From Betaproteobacteria bacterium RIFCSPLOWO2_02_FULL_62_17 (lineage in GTDB: Bacteria > Pseudomonadota > Gammaproteobacteria > Burkholderiales > SG8-39): a stretch of 6,276 nt of DNA. This document shows positions 1 through 5,366 of the stretch, in pieces. Position 1 is the first letter of the stretch. The number at the start of each line of letters is the position of its first letter. The stretch lies in NCBI GenBank assembly GCA_001770355.1, contig MEQV01000119.1, positions 488-6,763 of the forward strand, in the 5' to 3' direction. Both the position numbers and the translations under genes were made by a program. The notes beneath the pieces are model-generated. The model did not search any database. It was not told the origin of the DNA and saw only the letters and a program-made list of their open reading frames with translations.

Positions 1-79
1 TGTCGATCCTCAACCGCATAATAACCAGCGGCAATCATTCGGCCTGAGGCCCGTGCGGTCTGGCGAGTGTGTCGCCTGA

Positions 80-673
80 TCAATTCTTTTGCGCGATCAA
101 TGTCAAGAATTCCTTGCGGGTGTTCCCCGGTGCGTCGAAACCCTCACGGATCGAGCGCAAAACATTCCATCCCTTGAATCGGTCCTCCAGATCACCCTGT
201 CCAAATAAAAAATAGTTGCCGGGCTCGAACATACCCATGAAGCTTGTTCCCTCGATCAGCACGTTGATGATTGCGCGGCCGTGCGCGGCTACATGTTCCT
301 GGATCTCGGCAAGCAGGGCGAGAGCCGGTTCGCGCTTGAAAAACATCAGGAGCCCGATTGCAATGATCGTGTCGTACTGCCCGGTAATTTTGTAAGTCCC
401 GATATCGGCAAGCACGGCTTCGATCGCGAGATTCTCCGCGGAAGCGCATTCCTGAATTCGCTTTATCGCGGTGCCGCTAGCGTCAACCGCCAGGACATCC
501 GCCCCGCGCCGGGCAGCCTCGATACTCAGATTACCCATGCCGCATCCCAGATCGAGCACCTGCCCACGCACGAATGGCAGGGCGGCTTTCTCGAAAGGAT
601 TAAGCGCAAAGTCGCTGCTCGCGAATTGCTTTTGAAACTGCGTATCGAAAAAAGTGACGCTCTGATTTGTCAT
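80..673 (-). CDS. TehB-like class I SAM-dependent methyltransferase
   Basis: This 197-residue protein is a soluble class I methyltransferase expected to use S-adenosylmethionine. The sequence shows motif I VLDLGCGMGN (residues 39-48), an acidic residue ending strand beta-2 (D64 in AVDAS) and a later Asp (D90). The N-terminal stretch FFDTQFQKQF...LNPFEKAALP (8-33) and the C-terminal part with EGTSF, a GDLEDRFKGW segment and a Thr/Arg/Phe-rich end resemble the TehB tellurite-resistance group, whose members methylate tellurite and selenite. That substrate is an inference, since generic methyltransferases of this fold share the same core. The length is normal for TehB. No clear Shine-Dalgarno precedes the ATG at 673, but the start overlaps the stop of a 45-codon ORF as ATGA, which could allow translational coupling. 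It lies 168 bases downstream of the selenoprotein methyltransferase, in the same direction and probably in the same transcript. Confidence 0.85.
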   Translation of the reverse strand: MTNQSVTFFDTQFQKQFASSDFALNPFEKAALPFVRGQVLDLGCGMGNLSIEAARRGADVLAVDASGTAIKRIQECASAENLAIEAVLADIGTYKITGQYDTIIAIGLLMFFKREPALALLAEIQEHVAAHGRAIINVLIEGTSFMGMFEPGNYFLFGQGDLEDRFKGWNVLRSIREGFDAPGNTRKEFLTLIAQKN

Positions 674-691
674 TTCGGGCCCGAATCCGGA

Positions 692-807
692 TTAGCTATG
701 TTCCAGCTTGACGAATGGATCCTTCGCCGATACCGCCACTTGCGCGCGCAGCCAGCGCGCGTGTCCGACCGCTGCCTCAAACGTCCGAACTCGGCTGTTT
801 TTGTCAT
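692..807 (-). pseudogene. Possible frameshifted relic of a small antitoxin-like (stability-determinant) gene
   Basis: Reading the minus strand from 790 to the TAA at 692-694 gives a peptide containing HARWLRAQVAVSAKDP. This resembles the WLR-x-K/Q-V-x-x-S-x-x-DP pattern of short stability-determinant or ribbon-helix-helix antitoxins. An ATG at 807 begins MTKTAEF in another frame, and a single missing base around 781-790 would join the two into one protein of about 38 residues, which is short for that family. Unshifted, the ATG at 807 gives a 45-residue basic ORF ending at 670 whose TGA overlaps the next gene's ATG. No Shine-Dalgarno is visible for the ATG at 807. The resemblance is from memory and short, so this is tentative. 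The alternatives are plain intergenic sequence or a leader peptide. Confidence 0.3.
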
Positions 808-841
808 TCGTTTGTCGCGCGTGCGATCGATCGCGGCGCGG

Positions 842-1624
842 CTAGGCGGTCTTGGGCCTTCGCGCTAGAAATGTGTACCCGGAAACATCGAAGAGCCTCG
901 CCTTTTTTTCACCTCTGGCTTCTCCAAAAGTATCGTATGGCTTTCCAATCCGGATGTCGATAAATCCGGTTTCCGCCAGCATCGCTTGCCAGCCTTCGCA
1001 CGGAAGGCCACCGGCAATTCATCCAGTCCATAAATCGATATCGCGCAACGCTGCCGCCGGCACCGGCTTGCCATTGGCAATGTCGCCAAACTGCAAACTT
1101 CCACCGGGACGCAGAATCCGCCACAACTCGGAGAACACCCGCTTCTTGTCGGGGCAAAGATTGATGACCCCGTTGCTAATGACCACATCGGCCCAGCCAT
1201 CCTCCACCGGAATCTGTTCGAGAAGTCCCTCGCGAAACTCGACCTGATCGAGTCCCATGAGCGTGGCCGCACCGCGCGACTTTTCCAGCATCTCCGCAAG
1301 CATGTCGATGCCAACGACTTTGCCTCGCGGGCCTACCTGGTGCGCGGCGACGAAGCAGTCGAATCCTCCACCCGAACCTGCGTCGACGACCTTTTCCGCG
1401 GCGTCAAGCGTTCGGAGCGAAAACGGGTTTGCCACACCGGCGAAGGACTCGACAGCCATATCCGGCATCGAGTCGACCAGTGCGTGGTCATAGCCAAGAC
1501 GGCGGGCGAGCGGCCTGCCCGTGTGGAAGTGATGCTCTCCGTTCGGATTGCTGGCTACATCCCGGTACTTGCTCTTGACCTCCTCGCGCAGGGCAAGCGG
1601 ATCAACCGGCAGTGCAGTGTTCAT
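842..1624 (-). CDS. ArsM-like SAM-dependent methyltransferase, selenoprotein (Sec202 encoded by UGA)
   Basis: This is a 260-residue methyltransferase if the in-frame TGA at 1019-1021 is read as selenocysteine. SAM-binding motif I is DAGSGGGFDC (81-90), the beta-2 acidic residue is D107 (GIDM), and the SNGVINLCPDK (150-160) and LRPGGSLQFGD (171-181) blocks match the arsenite methyltransferase ArsM family. After DIDLWTG the frame reads Sec-IAGGLPCEGW, then AETGFIDIRIGKPYDTFG, GEKKARLFDVSGYTFLARRP and TAG (842-844), exactly the C-terminal block expected for such proteins. ArsM has Cys at the Sec position (CVAGAL-type motif), a ligand of As(III). A conventional call would stop at 1019 and lose the last quarter of the protein. 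I chose the ATG at 1624 because GGGGGGT lies 6 bases upstream; the ATG at 1639 (five residues longer) has no Shine-Dalgarno. Methylation of a metalloid is the likely role, but arsenic as substrate is inferred. A simple nonsense mutation is the alternative, made unlikely by the intact downstream frame and the hairpin. Confidence 0.85.
986..1017 (-). promoter_or_regulatory. Bacterial SECIS element (SelB-binding mRNA hairpin)
   Basis: In the mRNA, UUGCC (1017-1013) pairs with GGCAA (990-986) and GCCUUC (1008-1003) pairs with GAAGGC (997-992). A G-U pair (1009-991) extends the upper stem, and the bases GGU (1012-1010) are left as a bulge. The apical loop is CGUGC (1002-998), with G in its second position. 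Sixteen bases separate the UGA from the loop. As I recall it, the published bacterial SECIS model needs about 16-37 bases, a loop of 3-14 bases and a G in the first two loop positions, and all three hold. The hairpin lies wholly in coding sequence, as bacterial SECIS elements do. Confidence 0.75.
1019..1021 (-). other. UGA selenocysteine codon (recoded stop)
   Basis: On the minus strand this TGA interrupts an otherwise continuous, family-typical reading frame. It falls between LWTG and IAGGLPCEGW, where Cys is usual in relatives. The next in-frame stop is the TAG at 842-844, 58 codons further on. It is followed at once by a hairpin that meets the bacterial SECIS rules as I recall them. Confidence 0.82.
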
Positions 1625-1630
1625 CGAATG

Positions 1631-1636
1631 ACCCCC
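1631..1636 (-). promoter_or_regulatory. Ribosome binding site deciding the start at 1624
   Basis: The minus strand reads GGGGGGT ending 6 bases before the ATG at 1624, which can pair with the anti-Shine-Dalgarno with one G-U wobble. The upstream in-frame ATG at 1639 lies just before it and has no such site, so 1624 is preferred. Confidence 0.5.
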
Positions 1637-1663
1637 CATGAAGTGGCGAATGTCGTGTGGCCG

Positions 1664-1690
1664 CGAAAACTATACATCAGTCGAAAACTA
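1664..1690 (-). promoter_or_regulatory. Candidate promoter/operator of the selenoprotein gene: 9-bp direct repeat with a -10-like box
   Basis: The plus-strand 9-mer CGAAAACTA occurs exactly twice, at 1664-1672 and 1682-1690, an 18-base period (nearly two helical turns). On the minus strand the proximal copy overlaps TATAGT (1674-1669), a good -10 match about 45 bases before the chosen start. No convincing -35 lies 17 bases upstream (GAGAAA), so activator binding at the repeat is plausible. This is inferred from pattern and position only. Confidence 0.35.
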
Positions 1691-1720
1691 CTTTCTCATG
1701 AAATGCGATTCTTAGGAATG

Positions 1721-1737
1721 CCCTGGGGATACCAGGG
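1721..1737 (-). terminator. Weak hairpin after pilU
   Basis: CCCTGG and CCAGGG form a perfect 6-bp stem around a 5-base loop, beginning 6 bases past the pilU stop. No T-tract follows on the minus strand, so intrinsic termination would be weak. It may instead protect the 3' end. Confidence 0.3.
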
Positions 1738-1742
1738 AAGTG

Positions 1743-2870
1743 CTAGAGAGGAGGTATCGGGGGGGAATCATCCCCGCCGCCGGGCTTGCGGCCTTCTATT
1801 TTGATGCGCAGCCGCAGGTCGTTGGCCGAATCCGCGAAACGCAGCGCGTCCTCGTAACCGACGATATTCGCCTGGTACAGATCGAACAGCGACTGATCGA
1901 AGGTCTGCATGCCGATATCGGCCGATCGGGCCATCAGTTCCTTGATGCCGTGCACCGCGCCCTTGAAGATCAAGTCCTTGATGAGCGGCGAGTCGAGCAT
2001 GATCTCGAACGCGGCCACGCGCCCCTTGCCGGCCAGGCGCGGCACCAGGCGCTGCGACAGGAAGGCGCGCACGTTGAGCGACAGGTCCATCAGCAACTGC
2101 TGGCGGCGTTCTTCGGGGAAAAAATTGATGATGCGGTCGAGCGCCTGGTTGGCGCTGTTCGCATGCAGCGTCGCGAAGCACAAGTGCCCGGTCTCAGCGA
2201 ACGCGATGGCGTGCTCCATGGTCTCGCGGTCGCGGATCTCGCCGATCAGGATGACGTCGGGCGCCTGCCGCAAGGTGTTCTTGAGCGCCGCCTCCCATGA
2301 CTCCGTGGTGACGCCCACTTCGCGCTGGGTGACGATGCAGTTGCGGTGCTCGTGCACGAATTCCACCGGGTCTTCGATCGTGATGATGTGCCCGTGGCTG
2401 TGTACATTGCGGTAGCCGATCATGGCCGCGAGGCTGGTCGATTTGCCGGAACCCGTGCCTCCCACCACCATGACCAGGCCGCGCACCGACAGCGCCACCT
2501 CGCGCAGCACCGGCGGCAGGCCGAACTCCTCCATGGTCGGTATCCTGGTGTTGATGGTCCGCATCACCAGTCCGACGCCATTCTGATCGACGTAAGCGCT
2601 CACCCGGAAGCGGCCGATGGCGGCCGGGGCGACCGCGAAGTTGCACTCCTTGCTCGCCTCGAACGACGCGAGTTGCTTGTCATTCATCAGCGCCCGCGCA
2701 AAATCCTTGGTATGCGCCTCGGTTAGCTTGTGCTCGGAAATTGGCGTCACCTTGCCGTCGATCTTCAGCGCCGGCGGGAAGCCCACGCTGAGGAACAGAT
2801 CCGAGGCCTTGCGGCTGACCATCACCTTCAGCATGTTTTGGATCACTTCGATCGGATTCTTGTCGGGCAT
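1743..2870 (-). CDS. pilU: Twitching motility ATPase, PilT/PilU family (probably PilU)
   Basis: A 375-residue cytoplasmic secretion-type ATPase that helps drive type IV pilus retraction at the inner-membrane pilus base, normally together with PilT. Visible motifs are Walker A GGTGSGKST (137-145), the Asp box TIEDPVE (164-170), Walker B DVILIGE (205-211) and the His box with CFATLHANSANQALDRI (231-247). The N-terminal PAS-like part (1-100) opens with a KASDLFLSVGFPPALKIDGK segment. Its length and the Pro/Gly-rich acidic tail after residue 358 fit PilU better than PilT, which is shorter and ends differently. The start at 2870 is backed by a strong Shine-Dalgarno AAGGAG (2884-2879), 8 bases upstream. 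pilT, its usual upstream partner, is absent: the neighbour on that side is a divergent bactofilin gene. All catalytic motifs are intact. Confidence 0.9.
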   Translation of the reverse strand: MPDKNPIEVIQNMLKVMVSRKASDLFLSVGFPPALKIDGKVTPISEHKLTEAHTKDFARALMNDKQLASFEASKECNFAVAPAAIGRFRVSAYVDQNGVGLVMRTINTRIPTMEEFGLPPVLREVALSVRGLVMVVGGTGSGKSTSLAAMIGYRNVHSHGHIITIEDPVEFVHEHRNCIVTQREVGVTTESWEAALKNTLRQAPDVILIGEIRDRETMEHAIAFAETGHLCFATLHANSANQALDRIINFFPEERRQQLLMDLSLNVRAFLSQRLVPRLAGKGRVAAFEIMLDSPLIKDLIFKGAVHGIKELMARSADIGMQTFDQSLFDLYQANIVGYEDALRFADSANDLRLRIKIEGRKPGGGDDSPPIPPL

Positions 2871-3110
2871 GGTCCCCGCTCCTTGATTCAGTGAAGCTAG
2901 ATTAATATGTTTCTGAGCAATTACATGCCGTTTGCGTAGAAATATGCGCAGGTTGGCAATTCAGCGAAGACATTGGAAACATTGCCCCGAAAAGGCGATA
3001 TGGGAAACTCCAGCGGCAAGATAGAATCAATTTAAGGCCGCCAGTAAAAGTCCATCACACCGGCGGCGCACAAACCCGGTTCAACCGATTTCCAAAGTCA
3101 GGCGGTACTG
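2871..3110. promoter_or_regulatory. Divergent intergenic region between pilU and the bactofilin gene
   Basis: This 240-base non-coding stretch must hold promoters for both flanking genes. Only weak elements are visible. TAGAAT at 3022-3027 could be a plus-strand -10 but lacks a good -35. TTGGCA- and TTGCC-like boxes occur around 2953-2990. The pilU Shine-Dalgarno is at 2879-2884, and an AGGCGG-type site ends a few bases before the bactofilin ATG. I see no small gene, RNA or strong repeat. Confidence 0.4.
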
Positions 3111-3512
3111 ATGTTCTTCAAGGCAGCCTCCTCGAGAAAAAATATCGACACCCTGATCAGCGTCGGCACGCGCATCGAAGGCGACATTTCCTTCAGGGGA
3201 AGGCTGCGTTTGGACGGTGCCGTACGCGGAAACGTGTCCGCCTTGTCCGATCAGCCAGGCACGCTGGTCTTGGGAGAAAAGGCGCATATCGACGGCAACA
3301 TCCAGGCGCCGCGCGTAGTGGTGAACGGGGCCATCGATGGGCAGGTGAAGGATTGCGACACCATTGAATTGCTGGCTCGCGCGCGAATCAGCGGCGAGGT
3401 GAATTACACAAGCATGGAGATCCATTACGGCGCGGTCATCGATGGACGGCTGGTGCATCATCTGGGCGCCGGTCTGGGGCAGGCGGCTGCCAAGCGCGCC
3501 CCCGGTGGCTGA
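3111..3512 (+). CDS. Bactofilin (polymer-forming cytoskeletal protein)
   Basis: A 133-residue bactofilin (DUF583 family), a small protein that polymerises without nucleotide into filaments used for cell shape, stalks, or positioning of envelope and motility machines. The body from about residue 14 to 115 is a run of short hydrophobic/Gly rungs typical of the right-handed beta-helix: ISVGTRIEGDI, LRLDGAVRGNV, LVLGEKAHIDGNI, VVVNGAIDGQV, ARISGEVNY, IHYGAVIDGRL. The short MFFKAASS N-terminus, ahead of the rungs, resembles the membrane-contact tail described for other bactofilins. The disordered tail after residue 116 is short. An AGGCGG-like Shine-Dalgarno precedes the ATG. It diverges from pilU, and a link to pilus placement is possible but unproven. 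Size and pattern are fully normal for the family. Confidence 0.92.
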   Translation: MFFKAASSRKNIDTLISVGTRIEGDISFRGRLRLDGAVRGNVSALSDQPGTLVLGEKAHIDGNIQAPRVVVNGAIDGQVKDCDTIELLARARISGEVNYTSMEIHYGAVIDGRLVHHLGAGLGQAAAKRAPGG

Positions 3513-3524
3513 TCGAAATCAGCC
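3507..3524 (+). terminator. Hairpin across the bactofilin stop codon
   Basis: GGCTGAT and ATCAGCC form a perfect 7-bp stem with a CGAA tetraloop, and the TGA stop (3510-3512) lies inside the 5' arm. No T-run follows, so it is not a classical terminator. It could attenuate expression of, or separate, the next gene 54 bases downstream. Confidence 0.3.
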
Positions 3525-3566
3525 CTTGGGTCGCGAAATGGCGTCACTGAAGTTGAACATCGCTCC

Positions 3567-4172
3567 ATGACGCAACAGCTCATACGATCAAAATTGAAGT
3601 ATCTTGGATTGATTATCCTGTTTGTTTGCGGTGCAGCTCATGCCGACGGCGCGCGAATTGGACTGGAGTACGAGTCCGAAAAGGACAAAAAAACGGGAAT
3701 GATGAATGACTCATTCACGCTAAAACCCGGTTGGGAATTTTCGAAAGACAGCCTCATCAATTTAGCCGAGTTGTTGATCGACCGTAACCAGGACGCCGGC
3801 GCCGACAGCAATGGGTTTCGCGCCAGGGAAAGCAAGCTTTTCCTTCGCCTTCGTCATGGCAGGAATCTTGGCGACGGTATTGCCTACTACGTTCGCGGAG
3901 GCGCGGGCCGGAGCACCAATAATCAGCGCAATTTCGGTTACGCGTATGTCGAGCCCGGCCTGAAATTAGAATTCGGTGAAAGATGGGAGTGGACCCTGGC
4001 AATCCGGAAAATCAATTCCATTGACGGGACCCGGGGTCAGAATGTCAGAAAGTTCATCGCCGGACCCAGCTTCAGCCTGGATAAGAACAACGAGATTGAA
4101 TTCCGTTTTGTCAAAGCTTACGGGGATAAGGATCTGGCGTCCTGGCAGATCGGCCATACGCACAGGTTCTAG
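3567..4172 (+). CDS. Predicted outer-membrane beta-barrel protein
   Basis: A 201-residue exported protein of unrecognised specific family. The first 26 residues are a signal peptide: basic RSKLK, hydrophobic LGLIILFVCG, and AHA before the likely cleavage site at A26-D27. The mature part is polar with alternating hydrophobic residues and many aromatic strand ends (GLEYESE, WEFSKDSLINLAELLID, SKLFLRLRHGR, IAYYVRGG, YAYVEPGLKLEFGERWEWTLAIRKI, IEFRFVKAYG). It ends in ...IGHTHRF, a C-terminal Phe that acts as the BAM-complex recognition signature. The general style recalls small porins such as KdgM, but I cannot assign a substrate. The ATG at 3567 lacks a clear Shine-Dalgarno, though it places the signal peptide correctly. 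Its GC content is visibly lower than that of neighbouring genes, which hints at acquisition or relaxed selection. Confidence 0.75.
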   Translation: MTQQLIRSKLKYLGLIILFVCGAAHADGARIGLEYESEKDKKTGMMNDSFTLKPGWEFSKDSLINLAELLIDRNQDAGADSNGFRARESKLFLRLRHGRNLGDGIAYYVRGGAGRSTNNQRNFGYAYVEPGLKLEFGERWEWTLAIRKINSIDGTRGQNVRKFIAGPSFSLDKNNEIEFRFVKAYGDKDLASWQIGHTHRF

Positions 4173-4244
4173 CACGACGCGGAGATATGCAGAATAATTG
4201 ACAAGATATCATCTGCAGAATGTCCAATTGGCTTACAATTTATG

Positions 4245-4272
4245 CATATTTAAATATTAAATATGGTATAAC
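4245..4272 (+). promoter_or_regulatory. AT-rich perfect palindrome joined to an extended -10-like box
   Basis: CATATTTAA (4245-4253) and TTAAATATG (4257-4265) are exact inverted copies around a 3-base centre. The right arm runs into TGGTATAAC (4264-4272), a TGnTATAAT-like extended -10. A plus-strand transcript from here would run antisense into the 3' end of mutY, as there is no plus-strand gene downstream. The rest of the convergent gap 4173-4301 holds no gene. It may be an operator-promoter for an RNA or chance in AT-rich DNA. Confidence 0.3.
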
Positions 4273-4287
4273 AAACCGTGCAACGGT
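4270..4287 (-). terminator. Weak terminator-like hairpin downstream of mutY
   Basis: On the minus strand ACCGT and ACGGT form a 5-bp stem with a 3-base loop, followed by TTGTT. It starts 15 bases past the mutY TAA. The stem is short, so this is a weak intrinsic terminator at best. Confidence 0.3.
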
Positions 4288-4301
4288 ACGCCGAATTCGC
4301 A

Positions 4302-5348
4302 TTATTCCCGCAGGCCGAGAAGCAGCGTACGCACCGGGGCGGGTATTGGCGCCGCCAGGGAGCGCGCCAAGGGCATCCAGATTTCTCCGGCTTGCGCGGC
4401 CCTGGGATGCAGGCTGCGCACCTGGCATAGCGCCGCGCGTATGGTGAGAGAAAAATGCGTGAAGCCATGCTCAAGCGGCGCGAGCATGCGGTGCGATTCG
4501 AGCTCGCAGCCGAAGCGCAGCGGAATTTCCCGCAGCGCGGCGGGCAGGTTCGGGAACTCGGGCAGGCATAACAGCCCACCCCAGATTCCGCTCGCCGGCC
4601 GCCTCACCAGCAGCACCTTGCCGCCGCGCAGCAGGATCGGCATGACCGTCTTCCTGTGCGGCAGGGGCTTGCGCGCGCGCTTGCGCGGATAGTCGGCCAC
4701 CCGGTCCGCCTCCCGTGCCATGCAGCTCGCCTTGACCGCACATTGCGCGCACAGCGGCCGGCTGCGCAGGCAAACCGTCGCGCCCAGATCCATCAATGCC
4801 TGCGTGTAGGTCTCGATGCCGCTCGCGGGAAGCAGGGACTCGGCCAAGGCCCAGAGACCTTGCCCGACCGCGCGTTCGCCGGGAAATCCTTCTATCGCGA
4901 AATGCCGCGCCAGCACGCGTTTGACGTTGCCGTCCAGGATCGCCTCGCGCCTGCCCGCTGAAAACACCGCGATGGCGGCCGCGGTCGAGCGGCCGATGCC
5001 GCGAAGCTGCTCGAGTTCCGCCCGCGCCTCCGGAAAACCTCCACGCGCCATAAGCTGCTGCGCGGCGAGGTGAAGATTGCGCGCGCGCGAGTAATAGCCC
5101 AGGCCGCTCCATAGCGCAAGGACGTCATCCAGACCCGCCTGCGCCAGCGAATCCACATCGGGAAAGCGCTCCAGGAATCGCCCGTAGTACGGAATCACCG
5201 TTGCGACCTGCGTCTGCTGCAGCATCACCTCGGAGAGCCAGATGCGATAAGGGTCGCGGGTATTCTGCCAGGGCAGGTCGAGGCGCCCATGGCGGCGCTG
5301 CCAGCGAATCAGGCGTCGCGCGAAGCCGGCCGCCTTTGGATTGCGCAT
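4302..5348 (-). CDS. mutY: A/G-specific adenine DNA glycosylase MutY
   Basis: This 348-residue base-excision enzyme removes adenine mispaired with 8-oxoguanine, preventing G:C to T:A changes. The catalytic domain shows SEVMLQQTQV with the general-acid Glu40, the helix-hairpin-helix LRGIGRSTAAAI (115-126), ILDGNVKRVL with catalytic Asp139, and the [4Fe-4S] cluster ligands C193, C200, C203 and C209 in the C-x6-C-x2-C-x5-C spacing. The C-terminal half (about 230-345) is the NUDIX-like 8-oxoG recognition domain, with WGGLLCLPEF and HGFTHFSL. All key residues are present and the length is normal. It starts 18 bases after the 5'-nucleotidase stop on the same strand, so the two are very likely co-transcribed. 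GGGGGT immediately before the ATG is too close to be an ideal Shine-Dalgarno; GCGGGG further up may serve. Confidence 0.95.
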   Translation of the reverse strand: MRNPKAAGFARRLIRWQRRHGRLDLPWQNTRDPYRIWLSEVMLQQTQVATVIPYYGRFLERFPDVDSLAQAGLDDVLALWSGLGYYSRARNLHLAAQQLMARGGFPEARAELEQLRGIGRSTAAAIAVFSAGRREAILDGNVKRVLARHFAIEGFPGERAVGQGLWALAESLLPASGIETYTQALMDLGATVCLRSRPLCAQCAVKASCMAREADRVADYPRKRARKPLPHRKTVMPILLRGGKVLLVRRPASGIWGGLLCLPEFPNLPAALREIPLRFGCELESHRMLAPLEHGFTHFSLTIRAALCQVRSLHPRAAQAGEIWMPLARSLAAPIPAPVRTLLLGLRE

Positions 5349-5366
5349 ACCCCCGGGTTCCCCGCT

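Noticed and set aside
1..38. Minus-strand ATG at 38 opening MIAAGYYAVEDR into the window edge
   Set aside because: The peptide vaguely resembles a GNAT fragment, but 12 codons without a Shine-Dalgarno are too few to call. The rest of 1-79 shows only a small GGCC-TGA-GGCC hairpin.
692..844. Readthrough of the TAG at 842 into the same open frame, which continues to 692
   Set aside because: The frame is open by coincidence or as a remnant. The methyltransferase already ends normally with GYTFLARRP, and there is no signal for amber recoding.
281..868. 195-codon plus-strand ORF opposite the TehB-like gene
   Set aside because: Antisense shadow; low-complexity and no family features.
842..1021. 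The ArsM-like gene is a pseudogene with a nonsense mutation
   Set aside because: Only one stop interrupts it, it is TGA at a Cys position, the remaining 58 codons stay family-like, and a SECIS-type hairpin follows. Decay would not predict this.
1740..2300. 186-codon plus-strand ORF opposite pilU
   Set aside because: Antisense shadow of a gene with intact ATPase motifs, caused by high GC at third positions.
2915..2930. Sigma-54-like promoter on the minus strand upstream of pilU
   Set aside because: The GG and GC elements are 11 rather than 12 bases apart (CGGCATG then TTGC), so the strict spacing fails.
4188..4221. 8-bp direct repeat TGCAGAAT with 26-base period after the beta-barrel gene
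   Set aside because: Two short copies only, in AT-rich DNA; no element boundary or gene associated.
4198..4226. Perfect TTGACA as a -35 element
   Set aside because: No -10-like hexamer lies 16-18 bases downstream (TGTCCA region).
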